Below are positions 18,431-26,814 of a DNA stretch of 64,000 bases, piece after piece. Both the position numbers and the translations under genes were made by a program. How positions within the stretch are numbered: position 1 is the first letter of the stretch; each line of letters starts with the position of its first letter. The notes below the pieces were generated by a model that ran no database searches, was not told where the DNA came from, and saw only the letters and a list, made by a program, of their open reading frames with translations. Source of the stretch: Microbulbifer sp. VAAF005 (lineage in GTDB: Bacteria > Pseudomonadota > Gammaproteobacteria > Pseudomonadales > Cellvibrionaceae); assembly GCF_030012985.1 (NCBI RefSeq), contig NZ_CP120233.1, positions 2,215,001 through 2,279,000 of the forward strand, read 5' to 3'.

Positions 18431-18457
18431 TTTGTGGCAGGGAAAACCTGCCACAAA
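18431..18457 (+). terminator. Perfect 11-bp stem-loop after the exporter operon
   Basis: TTTGTGGCAGG at 18431-18441 pairs perfectly with CCTGCCACAAA at 18447-18457 around a 5-base loop. It lies between the DUF4440-like gene and the response regulator. No U tract follows, so it may be a weak terminator, an attenuating structure, or an RNA-stabilising 3' end. Confidence 0.45.
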
Positions 18458-18518
18458 CATTCCCCCTCGCCACCAACACATTGCATAATAGGCGCCTTAA
18501 TAGCGTGTCTTAGAAACT

Positions 18519-19871
18519 ATGGACAAAGTACTTATTATTGATGACAACAGCAGTATCGTTTCCGCCCTGGAGATCCTGTTGTCCCTGCATGACTTGCAGC
18601 CACTTTGTGCGATTACTCCTCAAGCCGGATTACAACTGCTGCGAGAGAACAGCGATGTAAGCCTGGTTATCCAGGATATGAATTTCACCGCTGATACAAC
18701 CTCTGGGGAAGAAGGCAAAGAGCTGTTCTTCGCAATTCGGGAAATAAATCCGGACCTTCCAATTATCCTTTTGACCGCTTGGACCCAACTGGAAATGGCA
18801 GTCGAGTTAGTCAGAGCTGGGGCTGCTGATTACCTGGGCAAACCCTGGGATGACAATAAACTAATATCCACAATTAACAATTTATTGGAGTTGGGAGAAT
18901 TACAAAAGCGCCAGCAGGCATCCCAGCAACAGGTTTTGGATGCTCGACGCCAATTACAGGAAGATTTTCTACTACAAGGCATAATTTACCGCAGCGATAA
19001 AATGCAAAAGCTGCTGGAGATGGCCACTCAAGTAGCTAAATCTGAAGTTCCTATCCTGATCACAGGACCAAATGGGGCCGGCAAAGAGAAGATTGCTGAG
19101 ATTGTCCAAGCGAACTCTTCATCGAGAGAAGGGCCTTTTATTAAAGTTAACGTAGGTGCACTGCCAGAAGATCTGATGGAAGCAGAGCTGTTCGGAGCCG
19201 AACCCGGAGCCTATACCGGCGCCGGCAATCGGGCACGGGAGGGTAGGTTTGAGGCCGCCGATGGCGGCACCCTGTTTCTCGATGAAATTGGCGAGCTGTC
19301 ATCCAGTGGCCAGGTGAAACTACTGCGCGTACTGCAAACCGGGGAATTCCAACGTTTAGGCAGCAGCCAAACCCGCAAAACCAAAGTTCGGGTAATCAGT
19401 GCTACCAATAGGGATCTCCACAAGGCTATCGGGGAAGGTAAGTTTCGCCAGGATTTATTTTATCGACTCAATGTTATAGAACTGCGCCTCCCGCCACTAC
19501 ATGAGCGCCCTGAAGACATCCCTCCCCTGGCGATGAGCTTCCTCGCAGAAAGTGGCAACTCAAAAAAACTATCTCCTCAAGCGTTAAACGCCCTTACTCG
19601 CTATCATTGGCCCGGCAATGTGCGAGAACTTCAAAATGTTATGCAGCGAGCGGCCGTCCTTAGTCAGGAGGATACTATCGATGAAGCCGTCCTGGCACTT
19701 CCTGAGCAAACGCCAACCGACAAAGTGGAAGTGAGTTTTGAGCCCAGTCGCGAGTTGCTACAGGAGACTCTCTCCAATTGTAATGGCATTATTGCCCAGG
19801 CTGCACGTGAACTCGGTATGAGCCGTCAAGCGCTGTATCGCCGCTTGGAAAAACACGGTATACCCTATTGA
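18519..19871 (+). CDS. Sigma-54-dependent response regulator, NtrC family
   Basis: A 450-residue activator. The receiver domain (1-120) has Asp8, Asp9, phospho-acceptor Asp53 (VIQDMNF), Thr86 and Lys108 (LGKPW). The AAA+ domain has Walker A GPNGAGK (183-189), the sigma-54 contact loop as GAYTGA (230-235, where GAFTGA is usual; Tyr is a tolerated variant) and Walker B TLFLDE (251-256). The Fis-type helix-turn-helix is at the C-terminus (AARELGMSRQALYRRLEKHG). It is followed, with one-base overlap, by a histidine kinase gene. The sigma-54 promoter and CGGACA cluster before the exporter operon are its probable target. Confidence 0.96.
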   Translation: MDKVLIIDDNSSIVSALEILLSLHDLQPLCAITPQAGLQLLRENSDVSLVIQDMNFTADTTSGEEGKELFFAIREINPDLPIILLTAWTQLEMAVELVRAGAADYLGKPWDDNKLISTINNLLELGELQKRQQASQQQVLDARRQLQEDFLLQGIIYRSDKMQKLLEMATQVAKSEVPILITGPNGAGKEKIAEIVQANSSSREGPFIKVNVGALPEDLMEAELFGAEPGAYTGAGNRAREGRFEAADGGTLFLDEIGELSSSGQVKLLRVLQTGEFQRLGSSQTRKTKVRVISATNRDLHKAIGEGKFRQDLFYRLNVIELRLPPLHERPEDIPPLAMSFLAESGNSKKLSPQALNALTRYHWPGNVRELQNVMQRAAVLSQEDTIDEAVLALPEQTPTDKVEVSFEPSRELLQETLSNCNGIIAQAARELGMSRQALYRRLEKHGIPY

Positions 19872-21241
19872 TGTCAAAATATTTTTCGCTTGAAGGCCGC
19901 CTAATTGCAATAGCAGCTATTCCTTTATTAGCCGGCATTACTATCAGCTGGCTCGGCACCCGAGCGGGCTTTAGCCCATCACTCTCCTGGGCTGTGGGGC
20001 TTTTAGCTTCACTGCCCCTGTTAATTGGACTTATAAGGCACACAATTGGCCCCCTGAACAGCACCATAAAATCACTGCAAAATGGGCTGCTAAATTTTCG
20101 TGACGGCGACTTCTCAATCTCCCTTGTGCCCCCGAAGGACAATGAGCTCCGACAAATAACACTGCTTTATAATGAGATTGGCGAACACTTACGTAAAGAG
20201 CGTGCTCATATTTATCAACGAGAACTCCTTTTAGATACCGTTATCCAGACATCTCCCCAAGCTCTTTTACTGGTCGATCAAAGCGATCGCATCATTTACT
20301 CAAACAGTAGTGCCAAACAACTACTCAATAATGGGAAACCTATACAAGGATTACTATTACAAAAGCTCCTGCCCAAAAGCCCCAAAGAAATAGTTAGCGC
20401 CATAAACAGCTGGAAAAATGGACTATTTAATTACACTGATACTAATGGGCCACACTCCATGCATATCGGAAATAGTACTTTTGTATTAAATGCCCAGAAG
20501 CATCGCTTAATCGTCTTGCGAGAAATGACCCGCGAACTAACCCGTGCAGAGGTAGAAGTTTGGAAAAAAGTTATTCGCTTGATCAGTCATGAACTGAACA
20601 ACTCTTTAGCCCCAATTTCATCTCTCGCCCACTCAGGAAAGGTGCTGGTAACAAAACCTGGAAAAGAGCAAGCACTGGAAAAAGTGTTCGATATTATTGC
20701 AGACCGCTGCAAGCACCTTACGGAGTTCACCCAAGGGTATGCCTCTTTTGCAAAACTCCCTCCTCCAAGTTGCGAGACCATAGCTTGGCAAGATCTAGTC
20801 GATCGTATAATGCCAATTCAAGCGTTCTCACTTAAAGGCTCCTTACCAGATGAACCCGGTTATTTTGATCTCATTCAACTAGAGCAAGCCCTGCTAAATT
20901 TGATTAAGAATTCACGAGAAGCAGGCAGTAATAGTGAGGATATTGAGCTTGAAATCGCCACCGATACCTTTGGACAAAAGTTAGTACTCTCCGATCGTGG
21001 CTGCGGCATGAGTGAGAAAGTACTTGAGCAGGCGCTGCTCCCCTTTTTCTCAACTAAAGAGCAAGGTGTCGGCCTGGGCTTAGCGCTTTGCCGGGAAATC
21101 ATTGATGCACACGACGGGTACATACAGCTCTTGAACCGCCCCAGCGGGGGTTGCAAATTTGCCTTTGGCTACCATGGAAAAATAAAAAAAACTAGACATG
21201 TAACAAGCTATGCTACAGAAGCTCTTCAGATGGGGAAATAA
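19871..21241 (+). CDS. Membrane sensor histidine kinase (HAMP-PAS-HisKA-HATPase)
   Basis: A 456-residue kinase starting at the ATG that overlaps the regulator's stop as TGATG; a TTG just upstream (19868) is less likely. Two hydrophobic segments (about 11-29 and 38-56) are separated by only a few residues, so there is almost no periplasmic sensor loop. A HAMP-like linker follows, then a PAS-like domain (about 118-215), the H-box LISHELNNSLAPISSL with His240, an N-box LLNLIKNSREAG and G-box GVGLGLALCREI. The lack of a periplasmic domain suggests it senses something in the membrane or via the transporter. Confidence 0.94.
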   Translation: MSKYFSLEGRLIAIAAIPLLAGITISWLGTRAGFSPSLSWAVGLLASLPLLIGLIRHTIGPLNSTIKSLQNGLLNFRDGDFSISLVPPKDNELRQITLLYNEIGEHLRKERAHIYQRELLLDTVIQTSPQALLLVDQSDRIIYSNSSAKQLLNNGKPIQGLLLQKLLPKSPKEIVSAINSWKNGLFNYTDTNGPHSMHIGNSTFVLNAQKHRLIVLREMTRELTRAEVEVWKKVIRLISHELNNSLAPISSLAHSGKVLVTKPGKEQALEKVFDIIADRCKHLTEFTQGYASFAKLPPPSCETIAWQDLVDRIMPIQAFSLKGSLPDEPGYFDLIQLEQALLNLIKNSREAGSNSEDIELEIATDTFGQKLVLSDRGCGMSEKVLEQALLPFFSTKEQGVGLGLALCREIIDAHDGYIQLLNRPSGGCKFAFGYHGKIKKTRHVTSYATEALQMGK

Positions 21242-21478
21242 TTTTCATTAACATCTTCAGGAAAATTTATCAGCGATCAAATAAACATCACACTGTAGTT
21301 TAAAATTGTGCCACCCCCCATAAATTTATTGCGGCCTATTCATCTTAAAACGTCATCCCTCTGTAGCTAATAATAAAAAACCTGAGCTGCCATAACTCGA
21401 AATCTGACTATTTTAGTAAATTTTATTTATGTCTAATTTCGGAACTTAAAATCATCTCGGAACGCACAAGAAGGGATC

Positions 21479-23791
21479 ATGCTAAAAATAAACAGTTTGC
21501 TCTCCGTCGGCACGCTGGCACTGAGCCTGATGACAGTCAATGCCCACGCCGTTAATTCATCTCAAAAGGGTGGTGATCAAGTCGACTTGGTCATTGCCAA
21601 TGAAGCCAAATTGATTGATATGCTCAAGCGCTCTGGTCGCATCAGCCAAGATGCCTCTATTGCCGAAGCTGAGCGCACTTTACGGGTTTATTTAAAAGAG
21701 CGGGCCACCCATAGTATTAATGGGGCTCAAGATCTTACCAGCGATACCGTAACAATGATGCGCGATGCCCGAGGAGGGCACCACCCTCGGCTTAAAAGGG
21801 GCAAAGGTTCCCTTCACCGCAACCACGGCAGCCGCTACCCTAGAAACATTCAACTTGAGAGCTACGACGGTGAAGCCCAAACTGCACGGGTTCTCGCTAT
21901 TTTGATGGAGTTCCCCGATTTTCCCCATAACAGCATCGAACCCGGGGAAAGTGATATGTACTACGCGGATTACGCCGCTGAACATTACGCTGACCTGCTT
22001 TTCTCCCAAAATGGCTTTGAAGGCCCCAATGGGGAAAACATGCTATCCATGCAACAGTTTTACTGGCAGCAATCCGGTAACAGCTACTCGGTTGAAGGCT
22101 CTGTTGCAGGTTGGTATATGGCCAGCCAACCAGCAGCTTATTACGGCAATAACACCGATGGAGATGCCCGCTCCCTAATTCGTGAGGCCCTGGAAGCTGC
22201 AGCTGCCGACCCCACAGTAGACCTGTCAGATTTTGATATTGAAGACCGTTACGACCTGGATGGTGATGGCGACTTTTGGGAAGCAGATGGTTTGGTAGAT
22301 CACATCATGATCTTCCACTCCTCGGTTGGTGAAGAAGCAGGTGGCGGGCAACTGGGTGAAGACGCCATTTGGTCTCACCGTTGGAACCTTGGCGGAGTCT
22401 ATTCACTTGAAGGGACTACTGCGGAGGTAGATTACTGGGGCGGCACTATGGCTGCTTACGATTACACCATTCAGCCGGCGGACGCCGCTGCAGGGGTTGT
22501 CAGCCATGAATATGGCCATGATTTGGGCCTGCCCGATGAATACGATACCGATGGAAGCGGCCGTGGAGAACCCGTCTCCTACTGGTCCATTATGTCCAGT
22601 GGTAGCTGGGCTGGTGTAACACCGGGTGCAGAACCCACGGGCTTTTCCGCATATGCCAAGGAATACCTGCAACACAACCATGGTGGGAACTGGCTTCACG
22701 GTGAAACTATTGCACTAGATGAAATTCCTCGCCGCGGTATCGAGTTGCTACTCGATGAAGCGGTTAATAAGGGGACCAATAACGATGCCGTCCGAATTGA
22801 CCTACCTGCAAAACAAGAAATAGTTACCGAACCCAGCAGTGGGGAATACGCCTACTTCAGTGGTAGCGGCAACAACCTGCAAAACTCTATGACAATATCT
22901 GTTGATCTGAGCAATGCAGAAACAGCAAGCCTCTCTTTCAAAGCTTGGTACGACATTGAGCTGGATTGGGATTACGCCGCGATCATGGTAGATTCCGGTG
23001 ATGGCTTTGTCTCCATTCCTGGTTCAGTAACTACAGATACCAACCCCAACGGCACCAACCCAGGTAATGGTATTACTGGTAGCTCCGAGGGCTGGATTGA
23101 CGTTGCATTCGATCTAAGCGCTTACGCCGGGCAAGAAATTAGCCTTTCGCTTGCCTATATTACTGATGGCGCCGTAGCGAATTCAGGTCTTTTTGCCGAT
23201 GACATCAGCATCGAAATTGATGACACAACATTCCTTTTCGATGATGCTGAGACTGATGGCAACTTTAGCCTTGCAGGCTTTAGCCGAAACCCAGGCTATC
23301 TTGAGCACGATCACTACTATTTACTCGAATGGCGTACTCATCGCGGCGTTGATGCCGGATTGGCGCACGTGAATGTAGCTGGCGAAATGCTCACTTTCAC
23401 GGAAGGCCTCTTGGTTTGGTACGTAGATTCCAGCTACGATAATAACTGGGTTGGCGTACACCCAGGAAACGGCTTCCTCGGAGTTGTTGATGCTGACCAA
23501 AATGTATTGAGATGGAGTGATGACTCTGTTGCCAGTACCCGCTATCAGGTTCACGATGCCACATTTAATATCGAAAGAGCCGACGACATGGTTCTGGATT
23601 TACTCGAGGACTACGGCATACTCCTGAGTGACACTCACAACCGCCGCTACCCATTGTTTAATGACACCCGGAGCTATAGCAGCGAAGAAATACCAGATGC
23701 CGGCCGCGCTATCACACCTTACGGCTTAAAGGTTCGGGTCGTATCTCGCAGCGGAGATAAATCTGTAGCTAAAATACGCGTAACCAAGTAA
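21479..23791 (+). CDS. Secreted M6-family metalloprotease (immune inhibitor A-like)
   Basis: A 770-residue exported zinc protease. It has a signal peptide (about 1-24, ending NAHA), a pro-region, and the M6 catalytic domain with the zinc motif HEYGH at about residue 343 followed by DLGLPDEYD. WSIMSSGSWAG forms the Met-turn region. Residues about 455-590 form a beta-rich MAM/jelly-roll-like module (SLSFKAWYDIELDWDYAAIM; GLFADDISIEID) seen in immune inhibitor A proteins. The C-terminal part (EHDHYYLLEWRTHRGVD; GLLVWYVDSSYDNNW) is the usual M6 tail. Acidic DGDGD-type segments suggest calcium sites. It has its own 237-base upstream region and a terminator hairpin. Confidence 0.93.
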   Translation: MLKINSLLSVGTLALSLMTVNAHAVNSSQKGGDQVDLVIANEAKLIDMLKRSGRISQDASIAEAERTLRVYLKERATHSINGAQDLTSDTVTMMRDARGGHHPRLKRGKGSLHRNHGSRYPRNIQLESYDGEAQTARVLAILMEFPDFPHNSIEPGESDMYYADYAAEHYADLLFSQNGFEGPNGENMLSMQQFYWQQSGNSYSVEGSVAGWYMASQPAAYYGNNTDGDARSLIREALEAAAADPTVDLSDFDIEDRYDLDGDGDFWEADGLVDHIMIFHSSVGEEAGGGQLGEDAIWSHRWNLGGVYSLEGTTAEVDYWGGTMAAYDYTIQPADAAAGVVSHEYGHDLGLPDEYDTDGSGRGEPVSYWSIMSSGSWAGVTPGAEPTGFSAYAKEYLQHNHGGNWLHGETIALDEIPRRGIELLLDEAVNKGTNNDAVRIDLPAKQEIVTEPSSGEYAYFSGSGNNLQNSMTISVDLSNAETASLSFKAWYDIELDWDYAAIMVDSGDGFVSIPGSVTTDTNPNGTNPGNGITGSSEGWIDVAFDLSAYAGQEISLSLAYITDGAVANSGLFADDISIEIDDTTFLFDDAETDGNFSLAGFSRNPGYLEHDHYYLLEWRTHRGVDAGLAHVNVAGEMLTFTEGLLVWYVDSSYDNNWVGVHPGNGFLGVVDADQNVLRWSDDSVASTRYQVHDATFNIERADDMVLDLLEDYGILLSDTHNRRYPLFNDTRSYSSEEIPDAGRAITPYGLKVRVVSRSGDKSVAKIRVTK

Positions 23792-23804
23792 AAGAAGTAA
23801 AAAC

Positions 23805-23829
23805 AGACGGCGCCTACATGGCGCCGTCT
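23805..23829 (+). terminator. Stem-loop terminator after the M6 protease
   Basis: AGACGGCGCC (23805-23814) and GGCGCCGTCT (23820-23829) form a perfect 10-bp stem with the loop TACAT, 13 bases past the stop codon. The downstream tract (CCAATTTAAC) is poor in T, so efficiency is uncertain. Confidence 0.65.
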
Positions 23830-23948
23830 CCAATTTAACAAATAGAATAAGATTACCGCTTAAAACAAAGCCTTTAATTTGAGCAAAACTCCCTTCTCCA
23901 GCTAACCTGAATGCCAGAAACTTATTTTCATCATTCAGGCGTTCATTT

Positions 23949-24233
23949 ATGGAAAAGCCTCTAGACAATTCCCGTCGCCACTTTCTTAAGCTTTCAGGAA
24001 CATCGCTACTTTTAATTCCTGCCACATTTATCGCAGCACCCTCAGCTCAGGCCCAAATCAAAGCGCAAAAAGACAAGGTAAATTACCAGGATACTCCCAA
24101 GGATGGGAAAAAGTGCGTGGACTGTCAGCTGTTTGAGCCCCCCAATGCCTGCCTGGTTGTGGAGGGCGATATCAGTCCCGAAGGGTGGTGCAGCTTATTT
24201 GTTTTGAAGCAGGGCAACCCAGTTTCAAATTAA
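23949..24233 (+). CDS. High-potential iron-sulfur protein (HiPIP), Tat-exported
   Basis: A 94-residue periplasmic electron carrier holding one [4Fe-4S] cluster. The twin-arginine signal is NSRRHFLKLSGTSLLL, followed by a hydrophobic stretch and the cleavage region PSAQA. The four cluster cysteines are Cys56, Cys59, Cys68 and Cys81, with the HiPIP pattern C-x2-C-x8-C-x12-C and the usual GWC at the last one. Length fits small HiPIPs. The gene converges with the AraC-type regulator gene and their 3' ends overlap by four bases; no photosynthetic or other partner gene is adjacent. Confidence 0.93.
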   Translation: MEKPLDNSRRHFLKLSGTSLLLIPATFIAAPSAQAQIKAQKDKVNYQDTPKDGKKCVDCQLFEPPNACLVVEGDISPEGWCSLFVLKQGNPVSN

Positions 24234-25192
24234 GCTGGGACCCGTTGTTCACCGCGCAATTTAATCACGTCCGCGCGGGGCGGAAGACCAAACATGCGGC
24301 TGTATTCACGACTGAAATGGGAGGGGCTCTCATAGCCAACCCGATAGCTGGCGGAAGCCGCTTCCAGCCCCTCGGTCAACATTAGGCGTCGCGCCTCATG
24401 TAAGCGCAGCTTTTTCTGGAACTGCAACGGGGACATGCGGGTGATCTGCTTAAAGCTGTGATATAGGGATGACTCACTCATATTGGCCTGATCGGCCAAA
24501 TCACTGATACGCAGCGGTTCTGAGAAGCGGTCTTTTAGCACCTCAATCACCCGGGATACCCGGTTCGCCTGGCTATCTACCATGGCAAACTTGCGCATCC
24601 GCGCGCCAATCTCCCCCATCAGGGCGCGATAGATAATCTCACGCCGGGCTAATGGCGCCAGTATCGGGACATCTTTAGGGCTATCCAGCAAGGAGACCAG
24701 CCGGTTTAGCGCATCGAGCATACCGTAATCCATTTTGGTCAGGCACAGGCCGCAGCTGACTTCGGGACAGTCGTAGCCAGCCTCCACACCCGGCGCCTTA
24801 TCACCCAGCTCCATAACCAGGTCTGCCACCTCTTGCGGATCGATCGTTATCTTTACGCCAAGAAACGGAGTATCCAGGGAAGCGTCTTCAACACGTCCCA
24901 GGATCGGTAAGTGCACCGAGGTTGCCACATAGCTCAGCGGCATATAGGAAATTTCCCGGTCTCCCAGCTCCAAGGTTTTGCGGCCTTGAATAATAAAATT
25001 CAGGGACGGTGTATACACCGATGCCGCACAGGCTCCCGGCTCGTTGCAGCGAATCAGGGAGAGACCACCCAGTACTGTTTCATTTAATCCCTGTTCCGGT
25101 GCCTGACGCATCAGGGAGGCGATCAGTTTCTGCCGTATCGACTCCATATCCATGGCGACAGAGTTGAATTCCGCTCTTTTTTCAATGCTCAT
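24230..25192 (-). CDS. AraC family transcriptional regulator
   Basis: A 320-residue regulator. The N-terminal AraC_N-type ligand domain spans about residues 30-190 (YTPSLNFIIQGRKTLELGD; DTPFLGVKITIDPQEVADL). The C-terminal double helix-turn-helix spans about 215-312 (FSEPLRISDLADQANMSESS; SYRVGYESPSHFSREYSRMF). It diverges from the RND efflux operon, the usual place for a local activator. Two direct repeats 29 bases apart lie 70-110 bases before its own start (25262-25309) and are good candidates for its binding site. The inducer is unknown. Confidence 0.93.
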   Translation of the reverse strand: MSIEKRAEFNSVAMDMESIRQKLIASLMRQAPEQGLNETVLGGLSLIRCNEPGACAASVYTPSLNFIIQGRKTLELGDREISYMPLSYVATSVHLPILGRVEDASLDTPFLGVKITIDPQEVADLVMELGDKAPGVEAGYDCPEVSCGLCLTKMDYGMLDALNRLVSLLDSPKDVPILAPLARREIIYRALMGEIGARMRKFAMVDSQANRVSRVIEVLKDRFSEPLRISDLADQANMSESSLYHSFKQITRMSPLQFQKKLRLHEARRLMLTEGLEAASASYRVGYESPSHFSREYSRMFGLPPRADVIKLRGEQRVPA

Positions 25193-25572
25193 ATGCTCCC
25201 CTTGTGCCCGCTAACAATTCCACGACTCAACACGAAGTGGCACAGAGTATACGGAGTTTTAGGCAATTTCCGTGCAGTTTTGCAGGATTGGGCAATTACT
25301 GTGCAGTAATAGGTAACCATAATCGATTAACAGGCCTACAGTCGCTGTAATATCTTAATCACTTTTTGCGATAACTAGTTATATATCCAGTTCTTTACAC
25401 GTCCACCAGAATGTGATCCTTCCAACCCAAAAGCACGCCTTAAGTAGAAATAGGCAATCAATTAACAGTTCCCGGATACCGCAACCAACTTGGCCACCGC
25501 TAGAGTTACGCCCTTACTGGGAGAAGCACCCAATAGCCCTTCCCCCTCCGTAGCAAAGGGAGTACACGCGTA
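25193..25572. promoter_or_regulatory. Divergent promoter region araC-type / RND operon
   Basis: These 380 bases hold no supported gene. They contain the two direct repeats described separately (25262-25309). The stretch CTAGTTATATATCCAG at about 25375-25390 is AT-rich and could hold a promoter element of the efflux operon; no clean -35/-10 pair could be assigned. Confidence 0.4.
25262..25309. promoter_or_regulatory. Two direct repeats, candidate AraC-family operator
   Basis: GGCAATTTCCGTGCAGT at 25262 and GGCAATTACTGTGCAGT at 25291 agree at 15 of 17 bases and are 29 bases apart, just under three helical turns. AraC-type proteins bind such direct half-sites. Position, 70-115 bases before the regulator's start, suggests autoregulation and possibly control of the divergent efflux operon. 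Confidence 0.6.
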
Positions 25573-26715
25573 ATGGTAAGAAAATTAACGACGGTTTTAT
25601 TCGGCGTATCTGCACTGGTACTCGCCGGCTGTAACAGTGACGCACCCAGCGGTCAACAACCGCCTCCCCCAGCCGTGGAGGTCGCCCAGGTATCTGCAGG
25701 AAATACGACATTGTGGCGCAGCTTTACCGGCCGTGTGGCAGCCCCAGAAACCGTTGAACTGCGCCCACGGGTTAGCGGTTATATCGACAAGGTTTCATTT
25801 GCCGAGGGAACTCTGGTCAAACAGGGCGATGTCCTGTTCACCATTGACCCCCGCCCTTATCAGGCCCGCGAACGCGCCGCCCGCGCAGACCTGGCTCGGG
25901 TTCGCAGCGACCTCTCCTATAGCGAGAAGCAAGCCGGCCGGGCAAAACAGCTACTCAACAGCAAAGCCATCTCCCGCGAGGAATACGATCGGCGTATCGC
26001 TTCGCGAGATTCGGCCCGAGCGGCCCTCAGCGCCGCCGAGGCAGCACTGGAAAATGCCCAGTTGGACCTTCAATACACTGAAGTTAAAGCACCAATAAGT
26101 GGCCGAGTAAGCCGCGCCCTGGTTACTCAAGGCAATCTCGCCAATGCCGACAGCACCCTGCTGACAACGCTGGTCTCTGTCGACCCAATGTACGTGTATT
26201 TCGAAAGTGACGAACAGACTTTTGCTAAGGGCCGCGACTTACTTAATAGCGGGCAAAAACCTGCTGTGCGCGTAGGTCTCGCCGGTGAGCAGGGCTATCC
26301 ACACAGTGGAGAGTTGGACTTTATTGATAACCGCTTGAACAGCCATACCGGCACTATTCAGTTCCGCGCTGTGGTTAACAACAGGGACGGCTTTTTCAGA
26401 CCGGGACAATTTGCTCGGGTGGAAATGCCAATTGAAGAGGTTTCACAGGCAGTTTTAATCAATAGCAAAGCGGTTCTTACCGATCAGGACCGCCGCTATG
26501 TTTACATCGTCAACGACAGTAATGTCACCGAAAAGCGCCCCGTGGTCGCTGGCCAACGCCAAGGTGACCTAGTGGTTATCCGCAGCGGCCTGGAGCCCGG
26601 CGAGAAAATTGTGGTAAATGGCCTGCAAAAGATTTTCTTCCCGGGCATGCCCGTCGCACCGGAAATGGTGGCCATGCAGGAGCAGGTAAAGGCGACCCAA
26701 GTCGCCGGCCACTAA
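25573..26715 (+). CDS. RND efflux periplasmic adaptor, AcrA/MexE family lipoprotein
   Basis: A 380-residue membrane-fusion protein. The lipobox VLAGC puts the lipidated cysteine at residue 20. The lipoyl halves (SGYIDKVSFAEGTLVKQGDV; LDLQYTEVKAPISGRVSRAL) flank a short hairpin (about 95-150). The beta-barrel (VYFESDEQTFAKGRDLL) and the C-terminal proximal domain (EKRPVVAGQRQGDLVVIRSG) follow. GGGAG lies ten bases before the ATG. Together with the downstream pump gene it forms a two-gene operon without an outer-membrane channel, so it must borrow a TolC-like protein encoded elsewhere. Confidence 0.93.
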   Translation: MVRKLTTVLFGVSALVLAGCNSDAPSGQQPPPPAVEVAQVSAGNTTLWRSFTGRVAAPETVELRPRVSGYIDKVSFAEGTLVKQGDVLFTIDPRPYQARERAARADLARVRSDLSYSEKQAGRAKQLLNSKAISREEYDRRIASRDSARAALSAAEAALENAQLDLQYTEVKAPISGRVSRALVTQGNLANADSTLLTTLVSVDPMYVYFESDEQTFAKGRDLLNSGQKPAVRVGLAGEQGYPHSGELDFIDNRLNSHTGTIQFRAVVNNRDGFFRPGQFARVEMPIEEVSQAVLINSKAVLTDQDRRYVYIVNDSNVTEKRPVVAGQRQGDLVVIRSGLEPGEKIVVNGLQKIFFPGMPVAPEMVAMQEQVKATQVAGH

Positions 26716-26814
26716 ACAAAGAGCAAGGGGCTTGCTGAAGTGAGCCCATACATTCAGCTAATCCTATCAATGGAATCCGAGCGGCTGACTGAGTCGCTCT
26801 CGGAGTAGCAGTAT

